From NCBI RefSeq assembly GCF_900604355.1, contig NZ_UWOE01000001.1:1240001-1304000 (forward strand): a stretch of 64,000 bases of DNA, in the 5' to 3' direction. This document shows, piece by piece, positions 41,923-50,513 of the stretch. The notes under the pieces were generated by a model that worked only from the letters and a program-made list of their open reading frames with translations, made no database searches and was not told where the DNA came from. Made by a program: the position numbers and the translations under genes. This stretch comes from Luxibacter massiliensis (GTDB lineage: Bacteria > Bacillota > Clostridia > Lachnospirales > Lachnospiraceae). Each line of letters starts with the position of its first letter. The stretch's first letter is position 1.

Positions 41923-42504
41923 ATGATGTTTATAATAGCCGGACTGGGGAATCCAGACAGACAATATGAAGGGACAAGGCACAATGTAGGTTTTGATGTC
42001 ATTGACAGGATGGCGGAGAAATACAATATAGATGTGGGGATTAAAAAGCACAGGGCATTGATTGGCAAGGGGATAATTAAGGGGCAGAAAGCCATCCTGG
42101 CAAAACCACAGACTTATATGAATTTAAGCGGAGAAAGTATCGGCAGCCTTGTTGAGTACTACAAGACAGATGTAGAAAACGAGCTGATTATCATTTATGA
42201 CGATGTTAGCCTTGAGGTGGGACAGCTCCGTATCCGCGCCAAGGGCAGTCCGGGGGGGCATAATGGAATCAAGAATATTATTGCCCACCTGGGGGGGCAG
42301 GCATTCCCCAGAATTAAAATAGGGGTGGGAGAAAAACCCCGCGGATATGATTTGGCGGACTATGTACTGGGGCATTTTTCAAAGGCAGAGAGAGTGTTCA
42401 TGGAAGAGGGGTATGAGAATGCAGTGCATGCGGCTGAGATGATTGTGCAGGGAGAAATCCAGGCGGCAATGAATGAGTATAACCGTAAAAAGAAGGAAGA
42501 GTAG
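41923..42504 (+). CDS. pth: Peptidyl-tRNA hydrolase
   Basis: It frees tRNA from peptidyl-tRNA dropped by ribosomes. 193 residues: FIIAGLGNPDRQYEGTRHNVGFDVID with the catalytic His, KPQTYMNLSGESIG, YDDVSLEVGQLRIRAKGSPGGHNGIKNI, and FPRIKIGVGEKP. GAGGTG precedes the ATG pair at 41923/41926. As in Bacillus (spoVC-mfd), mfd follows directly, 4 bp after the stop. Confidence 0.97.
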   Translation: MMFIIAGLGNPDRQYEGTRHNVGFDVIDRMAEKYNIDVGIKKHRALIGKGIIKGQKAILAKPQTYMNLSGESIGSLVEYYKTDVENELIIIYDDVSLEVGQLRIRAKGSPGGHNGIKNIIAHLGGQAFPRIKIGVGEKPRGYDLADYVLGHFSKAERVFMEEGYENAVHAAEMIVQGEIQAAMNEYNRKKKEE

Positions 42505-42508
42505 AGAT

Positions 42509-45500
42509 ATGCAGGCTTTGTTGGCACCGCTTGCCGAATTGGCGGAATATAAAGAAATCTTCGGCGGACGTACAAAGGGGAAGGGCATTCTGCAGATTGC
42601 AGGGTGTGTCAGCTCCCAGAAAACCCATCTGATATACGCCCTCAGTGGGGGGCGTTTTTATCGTATTCTGATTTTTTCCAGTGACGAGAAGGCGAAACGG
42701 GCATATGAAGAATACAGATTCCTGGATGAAAATGTTTATCTGTATCCAGCCAGGGATCTGCTTTTTTATCATGCAGATATTAAAGGGAAGTATATCAGCA
42801 AACAGCGGATGGAAGTGATAAAGTCTATATTAGAGGCAGGGGGCACAGAGGGGGCGCCGTCTGTTAAGGGCATGACTGTCATTACTACCATGGATGCCTT
42901 TTTGGATGGGATGCCTGCATTGGAGCGGCTTAGAAGGCAGGCAATCCATATCGGCGGGGAAGATGCTGTTGACTTCGGGCAGCTTCAAAAACGCCTGGCA
43001 GCCATGGGGTATGAGAGGGAAGCGCAGATTGAGGGCCCTGGGCAGTTCGCAGTCCGGGGCGGCATATTAGACGTATTCCCGCTCACTGAGGAGCAGCCTG
43101 TAAGAATCGAACTGTGGGGGGATGAAGTTGATTCTATACGTACCTTTGATGTGGAGAGCCAGCGCTCTATAGAAAACTTAGAAGAGCTTGTGATCTATCC
43201 GGCAGCAGAGATCCGGGAAGGGGACAGTGAAAATGTCTCTTTTCTGGATTATTTTCCGCCAGAGGAAAGCCTTCTATTCCTGGATGAACCCATCCGTCTT
43301 GTGGAGCGGGCAGATGAGGCAGAAAAAGAATTTAAAAGCAGCCAGGAGAATAGGGCGGAGGCCGGCCTTACAGAGGAAGAAGCATTGGCGGTTTTTCCTG
43401 TAAAAGAAATTATTGAGAAGATGAACCAATATTCCGGGGTAGGTTTAACGACCCTGGAATCAAAGTGCGGCGGCTTTCATGTGCGGAAAACATACAGCCT
43501 CCAGACAAAGGGTGTGAACCCTTATAATAATAGCTTTGAGACTCTTACAAGAGATTTAAAGAGGCTAAAGAGGAGCGGCTACAGAGTTGTCCTGCTTTCA
43601 GGCTCAAGGACGCGGGCAAAAAGGCTGGCAGAGGATCTGCGGGATTATGACCTGAGCAGTTTTTATAGTGAGAATATGGACAGAGAGGTACAGCCGGGGG
43701 AAATTATGGCGGCCTATGGCCATGTGGCCGAGGGATATGAATACCCTATGCTGAAATTCATGGTGATATCTGAGACGGATATTTTTGGAAAGCATAAAAA
43801 GAAAAAACGGCGCAGAGTCTACGAGGGGCAGAAAATACAGAACTTTACAGACCTGAAACCAGGAGATTATGTGGTCCACGAGAATCATGGGCTTGGTATT
43901 TACCAGGGAATTGAGAAAATAGAAGTAGATAAAGTCACAAAGGATTATATGAAGATCTCCTATGCCGGAGGCGGGACTTTATATATCCTGGCCACACAGC
44001 TGGATTTGATCCAGAAATATGCAGGTGCGGATGCAAAGAAACCGAAGCTTAATAAGCTGGGAACAAGCCAGTGGACGCGGACCAAGAGCCAGGTGAGGGG
44101 GGCCGTAAAGGCTGTGGCAAAGGAACTGGTAGAACTGTATGCCACAAGGCAGGAGGCGCAAGGGTATGTCTATGAGCCGGATACGGTCTGGCAGAAGGAA
44201 TTTGAGGAGATGTTTCCTTTTGAGGAGACGGATGACCAGCTCCAGGCTATTGCAGATACTAAGCGTGATATGGAAAGCAAGAAAATCATGGACCGGTTGA
44301 TCTGCGGCGACGTGGGGTACGGCAAGACAGAGATCGCCATCCGGGCCGCATTCAAGGCAGTCCAGGAGGGCAAGCAGGTAGTTTATCTGGTGCCTACGAC
44401 AATTTTGGCACAGCAGCATTATAATACGTTTGTGCAGCGCATGAGGGATTTTCCCGTAAGAGTGGACCTGCTCTGCAGGTTCCGTACATCCATCCAGCAG
44501 AAAAAGACAGTTGAAGACTTAAGAAAAGGACTGGTGGACATTGTGATTGGAACCCACAGGGTATTGTCGGCAGATGTGAAGTTTAAAGATCTGGGCCTGC
44601 TTGTGATTGACGAGGAGCAGCGCTTTGGGGTGACTCATAAGGAAAAAATAAAAAGACTGAAAGAGAATATAGATGTGCTGACCCTCACCGCCACACCTAT
44701 ACCCAGGACGCTCCACATGAGCCTGATTGGAATCCGGGACATGAGTGTGCTGGAGGAGGCCCCCATGGATAGGATGCCGATCCAGACTTATGTTATGGAA
44801 TATAATGATGAAATGGTCAGGGAAGCTATTGAGAGAGAACTATCGAGGGAAGGGCAGGTATATTACGTTTACAATAGGGTCAGTGATATAGCGGATATGG
44901 CGGGGCGCATACAGCAGCTGGTGCCTGAAGCGTCAGTTTCTTATGCCCATGGGCAGATGAATGAGCGGCAGTTGGAAAATATTATGTATGACTTTATTAA
45001 TGGGGACATTGACGTGCTTGTATCTACTACAATCATTGAAACCGGATTGGACATCTCCAATGTCAATACGATGATTATACAGGATGCGGACCGGATGGGG
45101 CTTTCCCAGTTATACCAGCTCAGAGGGCGGGTGGGGAGATCCAACCGGATGGCCTATGCTTTCCTCCTGTACAGGCGGGATAAGCTGCTCAAAGAAATTG
45201 CTGAGAAACGCCTTGCGGCTATCAGGGAATTTACAGATTTAGGATCTGGGTTTAAGATTGCCATGCGGGATCTGGAGATACGGGGGGCGGGCAATTTGCT
45301 TGGGGCAGAGCAGCATGGCCACATGGAAGCCGTGGGATATGACCTTTACTGTAAGATGCTCAATGAGGCTGTGAAGCAGCTCAAAGGCGAGATGGAGGAA
45401 GATATATATACAACGGCCATGGATTTGAATATTGACGCCTATATACCGGAATCATATATCCCCAATGAATACCAGAAGCTGGATATTTACAAACGGATTG

Positions 45501-45874
45501 CCAGCATTGAAAATGAAGAGGAAATGGACGATATGGTCGAGGAGCTGATAGACCGGTTTGGGGATATTCCCAGGAAGGTACAGCAGCTTTTAAATATTGC
45601 AGGGTTAAAAGCCCTGGCCCATGAGGCCTATGTCACGGCAGTGGAGCAAAAGGACAGTGCATACCGGTTTACGATGTATGAGAAGGCAAAGGTGCAGCCG
45701 GAGAAGATACCAGGCCTTCTAAAGGCATATGGGGGGAATCTTACGTTCAGGGCAGAGACACCGCCCTATTTTCTGTATGAGAAGAGAGGCAGGAATAAAA
45801 AGGACAAGGATGAGGATATTATTGAAGTCGTGAGAAAGGTTTTGAACGATATAAAAGGCATACAAGGGCCATGA
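42509..45874 (+). CDS. mfd: Transcription-repair coupling factor
   Basis: ATP-dependent translocase that removes RNA polymerase stalled at lesions and recruits UvrA. 1121 residues. An N-terminal UvrB-like module (ALSGGRFYRILIFSSDEK, GQFAVRGGILDVFPL) is followed by the RNA-polymerase-interacting CarD-type domain (LKPGDYVVHENHGLGIYQGI) and the helicase motor: Walker A GDVGYGKTEIAIRA (about 600), DEEQ (about 699), LTATPIPRTL, and motif VI QLRGRVGRS. The TRCF C-terminal domain (TTAMDLNIDAYIPESYIPNEYQKLDIYKRIA) ends the protein. The start at 42509 follows GGAAGAG. Confidence 0.98.
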   Translation: MQALLAPLAELAEYKEIFGGRTKGKGILQIAGCVSSQKTHLIYALSGGRFYRILIFSSDEKAKRAYEEYRFLDENVYLYPARDLLFYHADIKGKYISKQRMEVIKSILEAGGTEGAPSVKGMTVITTMDAFLDGMPALERLRRQAIHIGGEDAVDFGQLQKRLAAMGYEREAQIEGPGQFAVRGGILDVFPLTEEQPVRIELWGDEVDSIRTFDVESQRSIENLEELVIYPAAEIREGDSENVSFLDYFPPEESLLFLDEPIRLVERADEAEKEFKSSQENRAEAGLTEEEALAVFPVKEIIEKMNQYSGVGLTTLESKCGGFHVRKTYSLQTKGVNPYNNSFETLTRDLKRLKRSGYRVVLLSGSRTRAKRLAEDLRDYDLSSFYSENMDREVQPGEIMAAYGHVAEGYEYPMLKFMVISETDIFGKHKKKKRRRVYEGQKIQNFTDLKPGDYVVHENHGLGIYQGIEKIEVDKVTKDYMKISYAGGGTLYILATQLDLIQKYAGADAKKPKLNKLGTSQWTRTKSQVRGAVKAVAKELVELYATRQEAQGYVYEPDTVWQKEFEEMFPFEETDDQLQAIADTKRDMESKKIMDRLICGDVGYGKTEIAIRAAFKAVQEGKQVVYLVPTTILAQQHYNTFVQRMRDFPVRVDLLCRFRTSIQQKKTVEDLRKGLVDIVIGTHRVLSADVKFKDLGLLVIDEEQRFGVTHKEKIKRLKENIDVLTLTATPIPRTLHMSLIGIRDMSVLEEAPMDRMPIQTYVMEYNDEMVREAIERELSREGQVYYVYNRVSDIADMAGRIQQLVPEASVSYAHGQMNERQLENIMYDFINGDIDVLVSTTIIETGLDISNVNTMIIQDADRMGLSQLYQLRGRVGRSNRMAYAFLLYRRDKLLKEIAEKRLAAIREFTDLGSGFKIAMRDLEIRGAGNLLGAEQHGHMEAVGYDLYCKMLNEAVKQLKGEMEEDIYTTAMDLNIDAYIPESYIPNEYQKLDIYKRIASIENEEEMDDMVEELIDRFGDIPRKVQQLLNIAGLKALAHEAYVTAVEQKDSAYRFTMYEKAKVQPEKIPGLLKAYGGNLTFRAETPPYFLYEKRGRNKKDKDEDIIEVVRKVLNDIKGIQGP

Positions 45875-46012
45875 CAGGCATTTGCAGCGGATTGCCACAA
45901 TGGAAGTCAAGAGTGGCAAGTTATTGCAGCCTGGCCATTACTTTCCAGCAGCCATAGCCGATATATAATATAGGGGATTCTATCCCTGAATATGAAGAAA
46001 GGAGGTAATCAT

Positions 46013-47311
46013 ATGGCAATTAATGGTATTGGTTCCGGTATGGGCGGATATTTTGATTACTATGCAACTCTCAGCCAGTACCGTCTTCAGAATGCCCTTG
46101 CACAGAATCCCAAGTTTAACAGCAGCATCACGCCTGTAAGTTCGGTATCAAGCAATGGCTCCTCGTTTAAGAGTGACAGCATGGATTTTCTAAAGTCATA
46201 CAATTCTTCCATGTCTAACTTGCTGACCACGGCTAACAGCCTGAAAAATGTAAACTCTAAAACAACACTCAATGATTTTGAGGTGACAAGTTCAGACAAT
46301 GCAGTGGCAAGTGTCTCCGAGCATTACCAGATGCGCGAGGCTAAGAAGATGGAACTCAATGTAGAGCAGTTGGCAGCAGCCCAGCAGAATGTCAGCACAG
46401 GCATCAGCGGGGGAGCAGCGGCTTCTTCGGACATGAGTTTCAGTGTCAGGGGCAGCAGCGGCACTGCGGATGTGCAGGTGAGCATGTACGGTGAGGACGG
46501 CGCTGTCAAGACAAACAAACAAATGCTGGAGGAGGCGGCAAGCCAGATTAACAGCAGCAAATCAGGAGTATCGGCTTCAGTTGTGACTAAGGATGGCATT
46601 TCTTCCCTTGAGCTGACAAGCAGTGACACTGGTACAAACAGCACATTTACAGTATCCGGTGAACTAGGGGCGGCAGCAGGACTTGACAAAGTGAGCGCTG
46701 AGGCCCAGAATGCTGTATATACTGTCACAGAGAATGGGCAGGAGAGAAAGTATTCTTCCCAGAGCAATGATGTGCGTCTGGATTATGGAAGGATTGACGC
46801 TACTCTGAAGCAGGAAGGCACTACAGAAATATCTTCAGCTGTCAGTGACGAGAAGATTATTTCAAGAGTTTCTGACATGGTGGACAGCTACAACAGCTCC
46901 CTGAAGATGCTCAATGACAATGCTGACCATGGAAGCGGAGTCATGAGGCAGCTTCGGAGTTTTGCGATGGATGTGGCTGGCAGCACAGATATGGAGCAGG
47001 CCGGCATCTCCACAAACAAAGACGGTACCCTTTCTCTTGATAAAGAGAAGCTTGCCAAGTCCTTAAAGGAAGATCCAGATTTGACGCTGGATATCCTGTC
47101 GGGAAATAATGGTATCGCACAGACTGTGTTCAACAGAGCCAGCAGTGCAATGCGTTCCAGCGCCTCCAGCCTCTTGAGCAATGATCTCGCACAGGTAGAC
47201 CAGATGCAGTATACAGACCCATTCAGTTTTATGAATATGTATTCAAAAAATGGGGCTAAGAATCTGAATAATTATTATGCCCTTGGCATGATGATGAATT
47301 ATCTGGTCTAG
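46013..47311 (+). CDS. FliD-like (flagellar hook-associated protein 2 family) protein
   Basis: 432 residues from the ATG after AAGGAGG. There is no signal peptide. The sequence is Ser/Ala/Asn-rich with heptad-like stretches. The C-terminal third (VSDMVDSYNSSLKMLND, GVMRQLRSFAMDVAGS, AGISTNKDGTLSLDKEKLAKSLKEDP, LDILSGNNGIAQTVFNRASS) matches the FliD C-terminal pattern. The N-terminal HAP2 signature is weak, and the usual long C-terminal coiled coil is cut short. No other flagellar gene is in the window. A cap-like or adhesive protein exported by an unknown route is possible. Confidence 0.72.
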   Translation: MAINGIGSGMGGYFDYYATLSQYRLQNALAQNPKFNSSITPVSSVSSNGSSFKSDSMDFLKSYNSSMSNLLTTANSLKNVNSKTTLNDFEVTSSDNAVASVSEHYQMREAKKMELNVEQLAAAQQNVSTGISGGAAASSDMSFSVRGSSGTADVQVSMYGEDGAVKTNKQMLEEAASQINSSKSGVSASVVTKDGISSLELTSSDTGTNSTFTVSGELGAAAGLDKVSAEAQNAVYTVTENGQERKYSSQSNDVRLDYGRIDATLKQEGTTEISSAVSDEKIISRVSDMVDSYNSSLKMLNDNADHGSGVMRQLRSFAMDVAGSTDMEQAGISTNKDGTLSLDKEKLAKSLKEDPDLTLDILSGNNGIAQTVFNRASSAMRSSASSLLSNDLAQVDQMQYTDPFSFMNMYSKNGAKNLNNYYALGMMMNYLV

Positions 47312-47365
47312 CAAAGGGGGCATATGTCCAGGAGAAGGACTTCAATAAAGCGGTACATACCGTGG

Positions 47366-47416
47366 AAAAGACACAGAACATGGCCGGCAAAATGCCGGCC
47401 ATGTTCTGTGTCTTTT
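47366..47416. terminator. Perfect 24-bp hairpin after the FliD-like gene
   Basis: Arms 47366-47389 and 47393-47416 match exactly around the loop AAA. The outer ends are AAAA and TTTT. It is unusually long for an intrinsic terminator. Confidence 0.85.
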
Positions 47417-47535
47417 CTATAGGGATATGACCCCCATAGAAAAGGCCTGTTTTTCTATAACCATTTTTAAGGCCTGTTTTTTTAATGGCTGCAAAAGGAG
47501 GGCCTGCTTGTTTTACGGAATTTTCCTTTAGGGTC

Positions 47536-47564
47536 TTGTCTGGACAGGGAAAACGGGATATAAT
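47536..47564 (+). promoter_or_regulatory. Promoter of the PrsA-like lipoprotein gene
   Basis: TTGTCT (47536-47541), 17 bp and TATAAT (47559-47564, exact), 31 bp before the start. Confidence 0.72.
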
Positions 47565-47595
47565 AAATAAGTTAAAATGTACGTAGGAGGATGTT

Positions 47596-48666
47596 ATGGG
47601 ACAGTTTAGGAAAAGAATGGCGGCAGCGGCGGCAGGCATAATCGCGGCAGTGGCTTTGGCAGGGTGCAGCCATTCTATGGATAATGACGCTGTAGTTGCA
47701 GAAGTAGGAGGGGAGAAGATTTCACTGGGGATTGCCAACTTCTATGCAAGGCTGCAGCAGGCACAATTTGAGACATACTATGCAGGACTGATGGGTAAGA
47801 CTGGCGAAGAGATGTGGGCGGAAGAAGATGGCGATGGTGTTACCTATGAGGAGACAACAAAGAAAACCATACTGGAAGAGCTGGAAAATATTTATATGAT
47901 TAAGCAGCATGCTGCAGACTATGGGGTGGAGCTGTCCGAGGACGACAAGGCGGCCATCGACAAGGCGGCCAATTCGTTTGTAGAGGATAACACGCTGGAG
48001 GATAAAGAGGCAGTATCCGGCTACGAGAAGGTTGTCAAGGAGTTCCTGGAGTTGGCCACTATCCAGAACCGCATGGATAAGAAGATGAAGGAAGGCGTGG
48101 ATGAGGAAGTGTCTGATGAGGAGGTGGCTCAGAAGAGTATGCAGTATGTCCTTTTTTCTTATACAAAGACAGATGAAGAAGGAAATTCTGAGGAAATGAC
48201 GGATGAGGAGAAAGAAGCCTTGAAAGGATCAGCTAAAGAATTTGCCGATAGCCTGAAGAACAGCGAGGGCCATGATCTAGAGGCTGCGGCAGGCGAAGCG
48301 GGTTTGGAAGTACAGACAGCCACATTTGATTCCGAGTCCACTTCCCCCACGGAGGATCTGGTCAAGGCGGCGGATGCCCTTGAGAATGAAGGGGATGTGA
48401 CTGACATTGTGGAGGCAAATACAGGCATTTATGTGGCAAAGCTGACGAGTAAGCTGGACCGTGAAGCAACTGATGCAAAGAAAGAATCCATAGTGGAGGA
48501 GCGCAGGAATGAGCAGTATGATTCCTTAGTAGAGCAGTGGAGAGAAGAGACGGATATAAAGGAACACAAGAAAGTATGGAAAAAAGTCAGCTTCCAGGAC
48601 CAGGGCGTTACAATCAAGCAGAGCGAAGAAGAGTACACGGACACTCCCAAAGATGAGTCAAATTAG
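47596..48666 (+). CDS. PrsA/SurA-like peptidyl-prolyl isomerase lipoprotein
   Basis: 356 residues. A lipoprotein signal peptide ends ALAGCS, so the mature protein is tethered by lipid on Cys25. The SurA-type helical N-terminal region (VVAEVGGEKISLGIANFYARL, DKAAIDKAANSFVED) is followed by a divergent parvulin-like segment (VLFSYTKTDEEGNSEEMTDEEK...FADSL, GDVTDIVEANTGIYVAKL) and a helical end. PrsA-type lipoproteins help fold exported proteins such as PBPs. Whether the isomerase residues are functional is uncertain. AGGAGG precedes the ATG. Confidence 0.86.
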   Translation: MGQFRKRMAAAAAGIIAAVALAGCSHSMDNDAVVAEVGGEKISLGIANFYARLQQAQFETYYAGLMGKTGEEMWAEEDGDGVTYEETTKKTILEELENIYMIKQHAADYGVELSEDDKAAIDKAANSFVEDNTLEDKEAVSGYEKVVKEFLELATIQNRMDKKMKEGVDEEVSDEEVAQKSMQYVLFSYTKTDEEGNSEEMTDEEKEALKGSAKEFADSLKNSEGHDLEAAAGEAGLEVQTATFDSESTSPTEDLVKAADALENEGDVTDIVEANTGIYVAKLTSKLDREATDAKKESIVEERRNEQYDSLVEQWREETDIKEHKKVWKKVSFQDQGVTIKQSEEEYTDTPKDESN

Positions 48667-48677
48667 GAATAAAAAGC

Positions 48678-48706
48678 TTGAAATCAGTGCCTGTAAATGA
48701 TAGAAT
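48678..48706 (+). promoter_or_regulatory. Promoter of the mntP riboswitch transcript
   Basis: TTGAAA (48678-48683), 17 bp and TAGAAT (48701-48706) start transcription a few bases before the riboswitch. Confidence 0.72.
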
Positions 48707-48837
48707 ACTATCAGTTCGTGAGGGAGTAGTTGGCGTGTAATGAGGATGCGTGGTAAGTCAACATACTGGCTGAGAGGTCTGGCTTATCTTAATTAATGAG
48801 ACTCATGTACAGTTTTGTGCTGTACATGAGTCTTTTT
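48707..48837 (+). promoter_or_regulatory. Manganese riboswitch (yybP-ykoY class) with terminator
   Basis: The two conserved parts of the class are present: GAGGGAGTAG near 48719 (consensus GGGGAGUAG) and GTCAACATACTGG near 48757. They are followed by a perfect terminator hairpin (48799-48812 with 48820-48833, then T5). GTTCGTGAG (48714-48722) can pair with CTCATGTAC in the terminator's left arm (8 of 9 positions, one wobble), a likely antiterminator. The gene downstream is mntP, the classic target. Mn2+ is expected to prevent termination. Confidence 0.78.
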
Positions 48838-48966
48838 GTCTCACCAGGAAGAGGAGTTCTTTGAATCAAAAAGCTCTGCCAGGGGGCGTTTGCATTGGCC
48901 ATATTTAATACATTATATTGCGGCTATACACACTCAGGGCAACTTGTACACAGGAGGAAATATAAA

Positions 48967-49527
48967 ATGGGTATTATAGAATTATTGTTACTGGCAATTG
49001 GCTTGTCCATGGACGCTTTTGCCGTATCTGTCTGTAAGGGACTTGCAATGCCTAAAATAACCTTAGGAAAAGCCTTGACTGCGGGAATATGGTTTGGAGG
49101 CTTCCAGGCGCTGATGCCTCTGGCCGGTTATTTTTTGGGGATACAGTTTAAGGACAAGATTACTGCGGTGGATCACTGGATAGCTTTTGTCCTTCTTGGG
49201 GTAATTGGAATCAATATGATCAAGGAGGCCGTGTCGGGAGAATGTGATAATGGGGATGGTTCTCTGGACTTTCGGACAATGTTTGTGCTGGCTGTGGCCA
49301 CCAGCATTGACGCTCTTGCCGTAGGAATTACATTTGCTTTTCTCCATGTGGATATTGTCCCTGCGGTTTCCTTTATTGGGATTACTACCTTTACTTTATC
49401 GGCTTTGGGTGTAAAAGTGGGGAATATATTTGGAACCAGGTATAAAGCAAAAGCTGAACTTGTGGGAGGTATTATTTTAGTTTTGCTGGGCATTAAAATA
49501 TTAATTGAGCATCTCACTGGGGTTTGA
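48967..49527 (+). CDS. mntP: Manganese efflux pump MntP
   Basis: Six-helix membrane protein that exports Mn2+. 186 residues in two repeats, each opening with a conserved Asp: LAIGLSMDAFAVSVCKGL and VATSIDALAVGITFAF. Further family features are GFQALMPLAGYFLG and GNIFGTRYKAKAELVGGIILVLLGIKIL. The start at 48967 follows AGGAGG; an earlier in-frame ATG lacks one. It is transcribed alone behind the riboswitch. Confidence 0.96.
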   Translation: MGIIELLLLAIGLSMDAFAVSVCKGLAMPKITLGKALTAGIWFGGFQALMPLAGYFLGIQFKDKITAVDHWIAFVLLGVIGINMIKEAVSGECDNGDGSLDFRTMFVLAVATSIDALAVGITFAFLHVDIVPAVSFIGITTFTLSALGVKVGNIFGTRYKAKAELVGGIILVLLGIKILIEHLTGV

Positions 49528-49540
49528 TGGCTCTTGCCGG

Positions 49541-49618
49541 CTTTCCTGGCTGTGCAGGCCTAAGGTTTCAATGCAAACGCCTAAGCCTGCTTCTTTGTGG
49601 CCTGCACACCCGGGAAAG
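49541..49618. terminator. Long imperfect cruciform between converging genes
   Basis: TGTGCAGGCC (49551-49560) pairs exactly with GGCCTGCACA (49599-49608); outer CTTTCC/GGAAAG segments extend the stem and a small AGG-type hairpin fills the loop. It sits between mntP (+) and the minus-strand operon end, fitting a bidirectional terminator. Confidence 0.62.
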
Positions 49619-49628
49619 TAATCTGTTG

Positions 49629-50513
49629 TCAGGAATTTAAGCTGTTTAAGTGGAAACTTTCCAGCTCCTCCCTGGCCACATATAAGGTTTTGTCCCTGCG
49701 GGTCCTTATGGTCCATTTAACCAGTTTTAATATAAAATTTTCTATCTCAATACAGGTAATGCATCTGGGATGGACACAGCTTCCTGTATTAAAATAAGGG
49801 GCGGATGCGTTTCCCGCCATAGGGCGGTGTGTATGCCCGGTAATGAGTAATTTTTGTTCTTTTGCGGCCCAGTCTGTGAGCCGTTTTTCTGTTTTTTTCT
49901 TTTTTGTATAATTCTTTGCGGCGCTGGTAGGATCAGATATACCCAACCCTTCCAGAGGCTTCCAGATATATCTGACAAGGAACGCTGCTATGGGAGCCAG
50001 CACGCTGTTCAAAAAGTCGGCCTGATGGCCATGTGTCAGATAGATATCCTTTCCCGTTTCCTGATTTTTCAATATAAGTCCCTGCAAATAGCAGCTGTCA
50101 GGGAAAAGGGGCGCTTTCTCTTCCTGCCCGCTGATGTGGTATATGCTGCAGTGCTTTTTGCAATAGCCACAGCGTCTTTTGCTTAGGTCGTGGTTTCCGT
50201 AAAGCATATAAAGCTTGTTTTCATCCCGGAATTTTGTGAGCAGCCAGAATACATTGCTGTGAATATCTATGATTTTCGACAAGGAGGGGTTCTCCCAGAG
50301 TTCATCCCCATCGCCTAGCTCTATATACGTAAAGCCATGCTCATAATAGTGGTTTAGCGCTGCAAAATATACGTTTTGGTTTTTTAGAAAATTATCGTTG
50401 TGGTTCCCTGTACCTCTGTGGCAGTCACTGAAAAGTACGATCAAGGAGTCTGGACCTAATGGAATCTGGGGCGCGTCTCTAAATGCATTGGAAATCCGTC
50501 TGTACCAGCTCAT
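49629..50513 (-). CDS. Calcineurin-like metallophosphoesterase
   Basis: 294 residues. Metal-binding motifs of the family: FSDCHRG, GDGDELWEN (GDxxD/E form), YGNHD, then LTHGHQADF and TGHTHRP. The layout recalls the LpxH/UDP-diacylglucosamine-type group, but a Gram-positive context makes lipid A synthesis unlikely and the substrate is unknown. It overlaps the upstream gene by 4 bp (ATGA), so the two are translationally coupled. Confidence 0.88.
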   Translation of the reverse strand: MSWYRRISNAFRDAPQIPLGPDSLIVLFSDCHRGTGNHNDNFLKNQNVYFAALNHYYEHGFTYIELGDGDELWENPSLSKIIDIHSNVFWLLTKFRDENKLYMLYGNHDLSKRRCGYCKKHCSIYHISGQEEKAPLFPDSCYLQGLILKNQETGKDIYLTHGHQADFLNSVLAPIAAFLVRYIWKPLEGLGISDPTSAAKNYTKKKKTEKRLTDWAAKEQKLLITGHTHRPMAGNASAPYFNTGSCVHPRCITCIEIENFILKLVKWTIRTRRDKTLYVAREELESFHLNSLNS

